DNA of 64,000 nucleotides from Hermatobates lingyangjiaoensis (taxonomy: Eukaryota; Arthropoda; Insecta; Hemiptera; Hermatobatidae), in contig JAPFBL010000049.1 of assembly GCA_026182355.1 (NCBI GenBank), forward strand, positions 2,436,501-2,500,500. The letters run 5' to 3'. Every line of letters begins with the position of its first letter. Positions within the stretch are counted from its first letter, which is position 1. Of the stretch, positions 1 through 12,200 are shown piece after piece. Both the position numbers and the translations under genes were made by a program. Under the pieces are notes generated by a model. The model was not told the origin of the DNA. It saw nothing but the letters and a program-made list of their open reading frames with translations, and ran no database searches.

Positions 1-960
1 ATGTCAAAATGTACACAAATGTGTAACCCAGTTTTATTACACTATTAAGTTTTTTTAAGATTTCGAGGTCTTTGATGACGACGTTGAGCAAAATATCTTT
101 ATGAAAGTTGCAATGGACCATGTGTTTTCACATTTTCTCTAAACTCATTTGTTTTAAAATATTTAACTCACAATTTTTCATATATTTTATTTCTAATAAT
201 TTTTAAAAATTTAGACCAAAACGCACTTTAAAAAGTCTTCCATATAGAAATCAGCAATTAATACATAATTCACGATACCTATTTTGCTTATTAGCAGCAG
301 ATACAAAGAATACGTCCTGTTAAACTGATCGAAAATAGTTCTGGAAATGCAAACAGTTACAAAATTCATGCGTTTCATTACGTGATGTACAAGTATAATA
401 CATAAAAGAAACATGCATTAACTATTAGTCTTGTTTGTTTTGTTCACAATATGTATGGTAAAGGGATTTATTTTTTAAGATACTGTCAATATTTGGATAA
501 CAATCAGTCGATATTACTTTATTATATTAGATTCAAAAAAGAAAAAAAAAGATTTATGATCAATTCTTTGTATTGTTAAACTTCACCCTGATTTTATATT
601 AATTTATCTCCGGAAAATATTTTCAACTTGTAAAAATACTTTATGGAAACTCTGTATACAAACTAATTGTCAGTAGTGGCTGTTGAGGGCATATTATTTT
701 TTATCCCGTGTCACAATCTCACGTGCCTGAACGATGCACTCTTGACATCCCCATCTACTGACACTTTCCCCTCTCACCGCCTATTTAGTGCATCGAGTGT
801 CATTCAACAAGAGCCGTGTTTGTATATTTTTACACTGCTTCACAGTTTTATTTTCGTAATATTTAAAAAGTTTTCACAGTTCTACTGAGTGAACAATTAA
901 ATTAAGTTGTACATGAACCGACGTTACAAATATTTGCTTAATTTATTTCAAGGTTAATAT
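1..960. other. AT-rich sequence, no gene recognised
   Basis: I see no coding exon, RNA gene or clear repeat here. Small open frames exist on both strands but none resembles a known protein. It presumably belongs to a long 5' intron of the teneurin gene, because that gene's upstream exons must lie before 5941. Confidence 0.4.
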
Positions 961-966
961 ATTAGC

Positions 967-991
967 ATATATATATATATATATATATATA
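967..991. repeat. (TA)n microsatellite
   Basis: A run of alternating T and A directly precedes the Penelope-like element. Similar TA tracts border most of the related loci in this window. Confidence 0.8.
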
Positions 992-1023
992 CTTTTTCGT
1001 TGGAAATACGATCCAAAACGGAC

Positions 1024-2515
1024 AAATATAGTTCAATATAGACAAAGAAACATAGGGAAATCAAAAAAACACACTTACAGTCTCTAATTTTTGGTTTGAA
1101 CCGTCTTCAGGAGAGATAAGAGAGGGAAACCAAGCGCACTGGTTCAGAGACGGTTGGAGACCAACAGTGTTGCCGCATGCGCGCCCAGTCACAGAAAATA
1201 AGGTAGACAGGAATCAATTTATAATTACATTAAATTAGTGGAATTTGAAAACAATAAATAAATAAAAGAAAAAATTGAGGGACGAACAGAGAAATTGATA
1301 CATAAATAAAAGTATGGACTAAGCTATGATAGAATAAAATAAACCTGATATTACAAATAATAATAAATGAAATAATTTAAAAAAAAAGTAATAAAGAAAA
1401 TTGATGATAAAATATGAAAAGGCAAGGAACATTTAAACATTATCGCTTTTGATTGAGGCCAGGTGCACTGCGCGCACTTAATAGCCAAATATGGGCTTCT
1501 TCGGAGGCTCTTAGTGTGAGATCTTTTCAGTTAGGGGGGATTTGTCGCAGAATCTGTAACCTGTAGCACTCATTAAAAGGGAGACCGTGGCTATTGGCAT
1601 GTATGGCAATGGGAAGATGGGAGCGGCTATTGACTGAAGCTCTGTGATTGTTCATACGGAGACTAAGCTTGGTGGATGCTTGGCCTACGTAGAACGAATC
1701 ACACTTGGTACACTCCAAGCGGTACACACAGTTTTTAGAGGTACACGAGCAGTCAGTTGCAACAGGATAGAGGGTGTTATGGGGGGGAGCTGTGAAGTGT
1801 GGTTGTGGATTGATAATGGGACACGTGAGGCAACCTCGACGTCCGCACAGTTGCGCTCCTGAGGGCAAACTGTTTGCCCTCGTGGAGGTTAGCTTCCTGT
1901 GCGAAAGAAAATTGCCAAGGTTGGAGGACGTCTGTAGGATAGGCGTGGTGGATTAGGAAAGGTTCTGGAGGTGGCGGGGGAAGAGGATATGATCGGGAAA
2001 AGTTCTTTAATGATGGTACCCAGTCTGTGGATACCTGGGAAGTAGGTGGTTATAAGGTAGGGAGACCCAGAGGGAGAGGAAGAGGGGTTGATGTAGGATT
2101 GTGTGGGGTCGTGGCCCTCACTGTGATCTATGACAGTGTACAGCGAGGTTACATCCATAGTGACAAGCAAGATTGGATAAGGGGGAGATTCAGGGAGGGA
2201 TACATTTTTGATAAATTTTATTTCATTTATTATTATTATTTGTAATCTCAGTTTTATTTTATTCTATCATAGCTTAGTCCATACTTTTATTTATGTATCA
2301 ACTTCTCTGTTCGTCCCTCAATTTTTTCTTTTATTTATTTATTGTTTAATATTCCACTAGTTTAATGTAATTATAAATTGATTCCTATCTCTGGACCAGT
2401 GCGCTTGGTTTCCCTCTCTTATCTCTCCTGAAGACGGTTCAAACCGAAAATTAGAGACTGTAAGTGTGTTCTTTTGATTTCTCTATGTTTCTTTGTCCAT
2501 ATTGAACTATATATA
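1024..2515 (-). mobile_element. Penelope-like element fragment with inverted terminal arms
   Basis: The left arm (about 1024-1375) is the reverse complement of the right arm (about 2218-2515), apart from an extra stretch near 1145-1205 in the left arm. The arms enclose a GIY-YIG endonuclease relic read on the - strand. Each arm carries a hammerhead-like core: 1086-1110 on the - strand and 2428-2452 on the + strand. TA repeats flank both ends. The reverse transcriptase part is absent, so this is a truncated or rearranged copy. The Penelope assignment rests on the endonuclease linker and its GIY-YIG motif. Confidence 0.75.
1527..2170 (-). pseudogene. GIY-YIG endonuclease domain of a Penelope-like retroelement
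   Basis: The best frame (1527-1868, - strand) contains a Cys cluster CGRRGCLTC, then CVYRLECTKC, the YIG-like FYVGQAST motif, an LRMNNHRA stretch and a His-containing HANSHGLPFNEC stretch. This is the order seen in the Cys-rich linker and GIY-YIG nuclease of Penelope-like elements, where the domain nicks DNA for target-primed reverse transcription. A second frame (to 2170) supplies upstream linker sequence in another phase, so the copy is frameshifted. No reverse transcriptase is present. Confidence 0.7.
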
Positions 2516-3000
2516 TATATAGTAGCTACCGTAATTATGCCTGCGCATGAACTAGGGAAAATAATGAATGGTCATACATCTACATTTTTAACAGATGTAA
2601 CTTAAACACTTCTTAAAATAATTCACTATCGAAGAACATTATACAAGGCTCATAAAAAATATCAACTGAATGCCCTGTTAACAACAGATTAAGAAAAATT
2701 CAAGTAAAAAAATGGAAAATTACATCAGTACCTACTTTAACACTGTACATATATTGACCAAGTCAGCGATAACTCTGTAATGACGAAAAAAACTTTGTCA
2801 AGTGTAAAAGAATGAAAAAAATTATACTTTTGAATCAGAAACACTGGTAGCATTTAAAAAAATTAATGAACTGACATCAGCTATTGAAGATATCAGTTAT
2901 CAAAAAATACACCCACTCTTAGAATAAAAACAATTCCTGAAAATATCAAATTACAAAGAAAGAAAATTTAGGAATCTGGGTTTTTTCAAGTTTACAATGT

Positions 3001-3297
3001 GATAAATCGACAAACATCTACAATGTTCCACAAAATAATATTTTTATTAGAATAAAAACTAAGTTAAGAAAAAGTTACTCAGCAGTTTTTGAGTTTAATG
3101 CTGAGACAAAAGTATTTCTAGAATCTAGGAATGGAACTTACAAAAAAGTGAATGATTATTGGTGGTCAAATATAATGATCACGTTAAATAAACTAAATTT
3201 TGAACACCTGAGGAAACAAGCACCCCTTTTTGAATCAATAGGAAGTTTAAGTGAATTTCTCTCGAAATTAAATTTGGGAGTATCTCAAATTAAATAA
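3001..3297 (+). other. Unrecognised open frame without a start codon, possible relic
   Basis: A frame of about 98 codons ends in TAA. It reads as a fairly balanced protein (for example VFEFNAETKVFLESRNGTY and NDYWWSNIM), but has no upstream ATG in frame, and neighbouring frames are interrupted. It may be a decayed transposon or retrocopy fragment. I do not recognise the family, and chance cannot be excluded. Confidence 0.2.
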
Positions 3298-3795
3298 TGC
3301 AACTTCTACCATTTTCCTAAATTAGAAGACTGTATCTATAAACATAAGGAAATTTAATGACATCATCTCGCTACTCTGAGAATCTCGTTGAACTTTATCA
3401 TAACTGGAAACTAAACTTTCTGATTTTCCTAAAATCTATTTCAAATCAATTGTGACTAATATTTCTTAAATATCACTAGCGCTTCAAAAATCGCGAGTAA
3501 CTAGATTAAAATGATTTCATTTCAGTTATAGAAATAAGTGATTTTCAGTTTAACAAAGTGATTTTTGTCACTTATAGATAAAAGAATTACTTTTAAAAGA
3601 AACTTCTCAAAGGTTCAAACTTTGCTTCGGATCAACCAACATTTCTGAAAGGGACTAATGACAGTAAAAGTATTAAAATTAAAGTTCAGGGCCAGAATAA
3701 CAAGTGAACATGATTGATGACTTGTGACACCGATTATACTAGAGTGCAATAATGAGACAGAAATATTCTCATTGATTTCACTAATATTGTTTATC

Positions 3796-3820
3796 CTAAT
3801 CTAATATAATATTAGATTAG
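3796..3820. repeat. Perfect 25-nt palindrome
   Basis: Twelve bases, a central A at 3808, then the exact reverse complement of the first twelve. It is AT-rich, and its role is unknown. Confidence 0.8.
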
Positions 3821-4184
3821 TATCAATGCAATGTCATTGCATTTTTTAATCCATGCTGGATGAGAAAAAAAGAGAAAGTCATTTAACGTTTCTTAAAATG
3901 TTTAGATCGTTCCGGTGCCGGCGCGATAAACTAAATGTTGGGCACTGATGTACTGCTTTATATTCCATTAAATTCATTTTGCTCCAATTTTATTTGGTCA
4001 TTCATTTCAAAAGAAGAAAGCAACAGAGTAAAAGACAGATTTATGATGAATAAGGTTACACAGAAGTAAGTCAAATAAAATAAGAATTGTTTAATTGCAT
4101 TGATCAAACGAATTAGAATTTATTAATATTAAACACATAATATACCGTCTTACCTCGTACATTACTGCCGTAGCTCTTGGACTT

Positions 4185-4800
4185 GTTTCGGGTGTCACCC
4201 ATCTTCAACACGAACTGATCTAATGAATCCTACCTATCTGATGTAGATAACCTACCTACTATCCCAATGTTGCCTAGATTTTATTAGTTAATTATTTTAA
4301 CACCATTTTATTTTTATTTTATTATTATATTAGTTATTATTATTTAGTCTAATTCTTTTCCTATTATTTTCGTCTTTGTCAAGTCGTCGTTTTATTTTCT
4401 TTAAGGGTTTAAATAATATATCGCTTTGATGATTTACTTGTTCATTTATTAGAATACCCGATTCTTTATGTTTAAATATCTCTAATTCTTCAGTTACGTT
4501 TAGTCTTTTTCCTTTCTGTCCTGTTTTTATTAAGGTAATTGAATTTTCTAAACTGTCCGGTTCATGACCCTATTCTGTTAAGTGGTTCGCGTAATTAGAT
4601 TTGTTTGTATTATTTAGATAATCTTTAATGTGTTCCTTATATCTTAGTTTTAGAGTCCTTCCCGTTTGTCCTATATATATATGAATACAATTTTTACATT
4701 TTATTTTATATACTCAGCTTTTTTCATATTTATTAGTTTTATTTTCCGTTGAGTTATCTAATCTATGGTTTATTGATTTATTTGATTTAAACCCGCTATT
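4185..4800 (-). pseudogene. Second Penelope-like GIY-YIG endonuclease relic with hammerhead-like 3' motif
   Basis: Read on the - strand, the sequence encodes YKIKCKNC, then the GIY-YIG signature YIGQTGRTLKLRYKEHI, an NYANHL motif and a basic C-terminus rich in Lys and Asn that ends at a stop near 4320. At least two in-frame stops (one before the YKIKC motif, one after NYANHLTE) break it. Just downstream in element orientation, at 4185-4208 (- strand), lies GAAGAT followed by a GGGT/ACCC hairpin and GAAAC, the same core seen at the other loci. It belongs to a different Penelope lineage from the 1.5 kb and 12.5 kb copies, because the Cys-rich linker differs. Confidence 0.7.
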
Positions 4801-5940
4801 GATTAGCGTTGACTAATAAATGATATCGAACCCTAGCCAAAAGATACATAGAATCTATAAAACTGTATTCGTACTTCCAAGAGTAGAGTAATTGTAGATT
4901 TGTTTTACTGTCTTGCAAGAAAGTAGTTTATGATATAACAACTTTGATTTTTTTTTTTTAAATTTTGGATATTACTTCACTAATTTTTTAGTTTGAAAAT
5001 TTTAGTTAGGAAATTTAACCCTCCTAAGAACATATTTTTGCATGGTTGTTAATTACAAATAATTCCCTTTTTTATGCTTGTATTTTCTGTGTAGAAAGAT
5101 ATGCAATCCAGATATATAGTACATATATACTGTTTTCTTTTGTTTTCTCTCAGAGTTATATATTTAGTAATAATAAATAATGTATGTTTCTTATAATTTG
5201 TTAGCCACAGCAACAAATTGATGAAAGGTGTTTCAATATCTTCCATAAGTTACAATTTATTACAATTATTAGAATGAGTAAAGAGAGTTGCATTTCTTTT
5301 TTAAATGATAAAGTAGATAATGAGTTAAAATAGTTCATATTGATGTCATTCGTTTTGTTGGGTTCTAAAGCAATATTAGTCCTTATCAAAAAATACAGGG
5401 ATAAAATGTAAATACTGATACAAAATGAAGGTTATTTTATGGAGATTTAGAAGTACTAAATACAAATTAATAAGGTACAGAATCAAACAAGAACTGGTAT
5501 GATATAGATTTCACAGTATAATTGAAACATTGAGAACAACCAAAAAGTATGTGTTGATGTATCCGATTCTAATATCAGAAAACCCTTTAGTGATAATTTT
5601 GATAATATTAAGCAAAAGGGAATCCTATTTAGAAATACAATATAGACGTTGGCCTAAGTAATGAGAAATGTGCATTTTGGGTTTATTATATCTTTATGTA
5701 AGATAATTTATGTAGTGGTTTAATTAAGGAGAAGTAACTAAAAAAGAGTAAGTAAATGAAAACAGAAAATGTTTAAATATTAATTGTAAACCTTTAAAAT
5801 TTAATTTCAGCTCCTATTAAACTTGTTCTAGCTGTCAAATCATACGTATAAATTCGTAACTTAGTTTTTTTATAAATATATATTACTTTTTAAACTAATG
5901 CAAAATTCTTACTCGATTTCTAATACATTTTTTGTTGTAG
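4801..5940. other. Sequence upstream of the first visible teneurin exon
   Basis: AT-rich with no recognised exon. It ends in a polypyrimidine-like tract and TTGTTGTAG acceptor at 5940. The preceding teneurin exon, which should carry or follow the transmembrane segment, was not found here or further left. Confidence 0.4.
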
Positions 5941-6218
5941 GTGCAAAAACCTTTCCTGCTAGGTCATTTCCTCCTGATGGTACTACTTTTTCCCAAATTA
6001 CTCTTGGGCAACTTCTTACAAAAGAAATAGTACCATATGGTTATTGGAATATGCAGTTTTATCAGTCTGAACCAGCGTATGTGAAATTTGATTACAACAT
6101 TCCTAGAGGTGCTAGCATTGCAGTATATGGACGAAGAAATGCACTTCCCACTCATACACAGTACCACATTCTTGAAGTTCTGAGTGGTTTTAAAACAAGA
6201 TCTCTACGTGCTTCTCAT
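5941..6218 (+). CDS. Ten-m: Teneurin exon 1 (in window): membrane-proximal ectodomain
   Basis: The acceptor TTGTTGTAG precedes the exon, and its first two bases complete a codon from an upstream exon. It encodes motifs near-identical to fly Ten-m: [33 protein letters not shown] and [14 protein letters not shown]. The donor is CAT|GTACGA at phase 0. This segment lies between the membrane and the first EGF repeat. Confidence 0.9.
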
Positions 6219-9200
6219 GTACGATATACAAAGATGTCATATTTAAAAGTATATTGTTACTAGTATAGTACACTGTTTCATTTCTGTGTACTTTTTTTTA
6301 CAGCCTAGTGTCAAAAAAGAAGTAACGCATTATTTGGAGCCTGGTCACTGGTTTTTATCACTCTACAATGATGATGGTGACCCTCAGGAAGTCACTTTTG
6401 TTGCTTCTATTTCAGAAGATATGACTCAAAGCTGTCCAGGAGGATGTAGTGGGAAAGGGCAATGTCTTATGGGTCATTGTCAATGTAACCTTGGATTCAA
6501 AGGAGAAGACTGTGGAGAAAGTAAGTTTAAGATAGTTTATTCCAATTATTATAAACCATCTCTTCTCGTAAATTTTTCGGGGCAAGTTGGTTTATATTTT
6601 TTTAAATTATTCTTACAACCTCTGTGGTACTAACAATACTAATATGGTGGTTAAAGATGGTTTAGTTTTGAATGTTAGCATTACTTTTATATGTTAAATA
6701 GTCATTAATGTCGAATTATATTCAATAAAATCAGTATTCAAGAAAGTATATTTAAAAAAAAATACCATATAAAATCTATATATATTTCATTCTTGGCATC
6801 TGCGTCTATTTGTTAAATGACATAATTTTGATGACATTTTGTAAGTTTGCTCTAAGAAGGCTTTAGGTAGGTCAAATTCATACTAAGTTAAAAGGTTGAA
6901 AAATAAAATATAGATTGGCCTACTCTCAACTTTACAATAAGTAAATATGATAATAAATGTCTAAATTGTAGATGTTTACTAGTATTTTTCCTGGAGGCAG
7001 CACAGATGGTGATTGATCCAGTTATCAATATGATCGTAAACGCTTATTCTTGTATATCACACAACTGATGTATATAAGATCATTGACCTTAGCACAGCAG
7101 TAATAACACTTTTATAAAGCCAAAGTGAAGATTTCATGTTACGAAATAATCTCTCTTGCAGGAGTAAGTGGCTTTTATTTCTAAAGCCAGTGGATCTCTT
7201 GTATAACCATTTGTAACATTACATGGCCAGTGGATCTGTTACATTTGATGTTGTTCGTCTGACCTACATTAAAGATTTAAGCCATACTTTTTCATTTAAG
7301 ACTTCAAAATATTCCTATTTGGTTAGAAATACGTAAGAAAAATGTCAGTGACATCAAATCACCGAAGAATTAACTTAAAATTAGTATACATTTTGTATAT
7401 GTAAATATATGTAATCAAATATAGCAAGTGAACTAAACTACAATTAATCCAGGATGAATAATCAGTTTTTATAACTTTATTGCTCATTTCGGTAATTGAA
7501 ATTTCACCAATTTTCTTTCTATAAATTGCTAATTTTTTTCAATTTTTTGGCAAACATTTCATTGTTATTTAATGAACCGTTGAGAGTCAACCAATTTTTT
7601 TCTGAAAACATAAAATGTACCATAATGCCGCTTTGGTTAATGTAATTTTGATAAAACGCCTCAACATATTCTCCACTTAATTCTCTATTTTTAGGTTAAA
7701 TTCCATTTTGATCCGTCAAACGGGTATGGCTTGTATCCTCCTCACAAGCTTTCAAATTCAATCATAAGTAAAAATGTATCTATTGAAAACAAAATATTTC
7801 CAGTTGTTTAAAACTCTGAGGCTTTTTTTCAGTTACTGATTTTGTTGCTCCTATGGTGACAACAAAATTTTAAGTCTCTGGAGTTTGTAGTTTAGGAGAA
7901 AAAAAGTCTAAAAACACCAATTAGCAAAAAAAAGTGACTTTCCAATAATGTTAATATCAACAAATATACAAAATAAAATAATATTGAATACATACAAATA
8001 TTATATGTTTAAAATTATTTCTTTCAATTTTAAATCCATTAATAAGTTACCTACTAATAATTAGTAATATTAATTAATTAATAAACTATTAATTGACAAT
8101 TGAATGAAATCAAACAACAAATCTATATAAATAAAAGAAGGTCTTGTCAGTACATTGCTTAGAACTGACTCATTTAAGTTATCTTCCCGTTTTGTACATT
8201 AGAGAAACCGAATTCACCCTTAGAAAAATTTCTGTCTGTTTGTCCAAAAATTTTGTCACTCATCCACCATAAGTCATAGCGAGCTGGAACTTTGATAGTA
8301 GCTTTATGTATGTCTAACTTAAAAGATAAGAATTGAATGTATTGAAAATTCAGCGAGAAGCGAAGTTATTGACTTTTTAGCTGTTTGACTAGCTACACAA
8401 ATACACAATTATATTGCTAAAAATATACAGGTATTTTTAGGTGTCTGATACTGTAGGTATTGTTAGTTGATTTTAATTTCGTTTGCGTTTATTATAATTT
8501 GCCCTCTTTAAATAAGTGAGTCCTACCTACCCGCCAACTAAATAAGAAATATTCCCAAAATAAAATCAAATTTGAGCTCAGTGTCTAAAGCTGCAAAACG
8601 TAAAAGAAACTGGAGATCTAATGATAATTATGGACTGAACTAATAATAATATTTTCGACAATTCCATAAGTTCTAATAATATTTTGGAATACCACATATC
8701 AGCTCTGAAGGTTTGTTAAATACCCGTCAAAGATGGATAATATAATTAATGTAAGTCTGTAAAATAAGTCGTATAATATAAGTCTGCTAGTATAACAAGC
8801 CTAAGTAATTTCTACATAAAGAGGTTCTTACTTGTCAAATAATGTTTAAAATTAATTACTTTATGTGCAAATAATTAAATCAAAAGCAGAAATGAGTTTA
8901 ATAATTATTTAATAACTATTTCCAATATATAATTATTTTAACTTAAGCTGACTTTATAAAATAGGTTTAAGCGAGATAATTGAAATTAGTGTAAAACAAA
9001 AATAATTGTAAAATAACAGTTTCTTAATGTTTTCATTGAAACATTGATTTAAAAAAAAGTTATATTCATACTCTGTTAATGATTAACAACTACTATGTTA
9101 CAAAGTTTCAAACAATATAAAAGTTAAAATTTAATCATAGTCATATTATAACATACTTTTACTAATATTTGTGACATTTCTTTTTATAAATATAAATTAC

Positions 9201-12200
9201 TAATATTACTATTTTACTTGTTTTTTCTGATGTTAAAGGATTATGTTTGAATTGCATCTATTGTTATTAATATATAGAAAACCACTTACTTATATAATAT
9301 TCTAAAGAATTAGAAATAATTAAATGAAGGTATATTACATTTAATTTAAATGAGTCAGTTTTGAAAGTTTTAGTGGCATTATTTAATTAAAAATAATTCT
9401 TATGCTAATTAGTAAGATATCATTCATTTTCTTTTCTTTTTTTTTTGCATTACCATAATATAGTATTTCTTACTATATCTCAATACTTTTGATTGTCCTC
9501 ATTTAATAGTGACAATTTAATGCTTCGTAGTAAAAGATACATTGTGTGCTAACCTCCTTTTTGATGCCCAGAGGTTTTTATTCTTTTCATCCGAATAGGC
9601 CTCTTAGAGCTATTTTACCGAAACAATAGTTCAGGGTGTGTCCCCTTTCACTATCACTTCGGCAGATCGTTCGTCTATGCCCAGTATGATGAGTACCCCT
9701 GGGCCCTCTTCTCTAATGGAATGGATCTTCCATTCCTCCATGTTCAAATCTTCATTCTGCGCATTAACTAACGCCTCGGGAAGAATATCGAAACAGTATG
9801 TGGCTTAGGTATGTCCGTCCCCCACTTCAAAATGTTTGCAAAATTTTTAATATGTTGTAAATTTATAAGGTAATTTTTGCAAAGTAAATTAATATAATTT
9901 GAAAGAGTTAGTAAGAAACAAAGAAATAATAATACATTTAATAAGATGGAACTATTTACTTTAAGTAAAGGTATAGTAATACCTTTACTATAAGTAAACT
10001 TAATATCAAAATTCTTGCATATATAGTATATAATACCCCATTTAGACATAATATAAATATCTAACTGGGAGAGGTTTAATAGTCTTTCATTCCCGGAAGC
10101 AGTACAGATAGTGAATGATCCACTTATCAATATATATGCTTTTTTTTTGTATATCAAATCACTGATGCATATAATATCATTAGTATAACTGCAGCAGTAA
10201 TAACATTTTTGAAAATCCAAAGTGAAGATTTCGTGTTACGAAATTATCTCCTACCAGAGAACATGGCTTTTGTTCCAATAGCCAGTGGATTTCTTACGTA
10301 GTTTATCTGATCTGCTCCTACACTAAAGATTTAGGCAAAAGTTTCCCATTTAAAACTTTTTTTTGTTATACTAATATAAGAGTGTTGTCTAAAAACACAT
10401 TTTTGGCAAAAAAATTGACTTTTCCATAATATATAATTACTCCCAAACTATACAGCCCATCTACACTAAGAGACCCATTTTTGTGTAAAATATCAATTTG
10501 ATCCATTAAAGATTCTGGACCGTAGTGTGACCACAACCTTGGATACACACTCACCCACCCACAGACAGACATCATCGAAAAAATTTCATAAAACAACTTT
10601 TGGGACCTCAAAACATGTAATTCCATCAATCAAATCTCGAGATCGGTTTTTTACTTATAGTAAAGTAAAAATACATTTTGTCCTTCACCTGCTGTTTATT
10701 TACAATTTGGTATTTTCGAAAGAGCTTGAGAAGCTCTAAGAAAGAGTTGTCCTACCAAAAGATTAGAACTATAAAACAACCAGCAGATTTCAATTATAGG
10801 TCAAAAATTGAAATATCCTAAAATTTTACTCGTATTAAAAAATCTATCGTCAAAATATTCAGAGTGTAAGGCGTCATTAATTTACTACATGATGTAAAAC
10901 TAAGTTAAGTGAACAAAGGTGTGCACCAGTTAAATACAAATAAAGATATTTTAATTTTATAATTCAATATTACCTTTAAAAATACCTATAGATGTATTAC
11001 ATCAATGTTGTCTTTATCGAATGATATCTCTTGAAGTCAGTATTGAAGAAAAACTTCAATTTATTGGAAAAAATAAAATATTTAGAATGACTATGTCCAA
11101 TTAGTAATTTTTCACTTGACTAATCTGTTTGTATATTCAGGTATATGTCCCGTTCTATGCAGTCAAAGAGGAGAATACATAAATGGTGAATGTCAATGCA
11201 ACCCTGGTTGGAAGGGGAAGGAGTGCAGCTTAAGGCACGACGAATGCGAAGTTCCTGACTGCAATGGCCATGGTCAATGTATCAATGGGAAATGCTCTTG
11301 TGCTAGAGGTTACAAGGGAAGCTTCTGTAATGAAGGTAATTATCTGTTCTAGAAAAAAAGTTCCCTTTTCTACACAAGTACTATCATGTAAAGATGTTGG
11401 TGATTCCTAGTTACTCGTAGTTTGTAGGCTGTATGAGGTTTAATATAGAGTGAATGAGATAAATATATAAAAGCTATATAAATCTCATATAGATTCAATG
11501 GAATATTTGCTCTTTCTTTTCTGTTTCTCCTAAAGATGTCTTAAGTATGAAAAAATCAGGTTCTGTTGGTGTTTTTCTTCTTTTATAATTTTATATTTAT
11601 ATAAAAATATTCTTTTATATTTTCTTCTTTTTGTGTTTCTTAGTTATACGCTTAATTTTATTCTGTTTAGACCATAGGTTATTATTCTAAATTGTCATAT
11701 ATATATATAAATGTTTCACCATTTATCACCTCAGCGAAGTGAAATCGGTATATATATATATATATACATAAGAGAAGGAAACAGACAGATAGATAAAGAT
11801 ACTCGGCACCATTATGCCAGACTGAATGCTTTACTTCCGTTTCATGTTTCCTTATGATTTTATCCTGATAACGAATCGTTGTCTAAAATATTGATCGTAC
11901 GAGTTGTGATCTGTTCTGTATTTTTATTATATATACATCAATCAATAAAAAAAAGGAAGATAAGGAAAGAACAAAGAACAAAAAAAAGACACAAGAATGT
12001 AGTTAACTCGTCAAGAACAGACCCTTCATCTATATGTAAAAAGATTTCACATAAACACGTGAAATAACAATCAATGATCAAACCACAATATGTACAAATT
12101 TTCTTAATTTATGGACACTAGGGAAATAGTTCGTAAGGAACGATGCAGTAGTAGTGGGGTCTCTTCTGCTGTTCATGGAAAAGTTGACATTGGCAGGGAT

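Larger units (their letters stand above)
2521..4184. other. Intergenic or intronic sequence, mostly unrecognised
   Basis: This stretch holds an unrecognised open frame at 3001-3297 and a short perfect palindrome at 3796-3820, each listed separately. Nothing else here can be assigned. Confidence 0.4.
6521..11140 (+). other. Teneurin intron 2, repeat-rich
   Basis: A 4.6 kb intron. It contains two copies of a dispersed repeat (about 6895-7950 and 9950-10720), a copy of another repeat (8125-8490) and a GC-richer transposon-like piece (9540-9760). The remainder, roughly 8490-9540, is AT-rich with nothing recognised. Confidence 0.7.

Noticed and set aside
667..888. Open frame of 73 codons near the window start
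   Set aside because: No recognisable protein, no splice or start context, and low-complexity hydrophobic content.
6521..6633. Extension of the exon 2 frame past 6520
   Set aside because: A GTAAGT donor ends the exon, and the continuation is AT-rich with no teneurin similarity.
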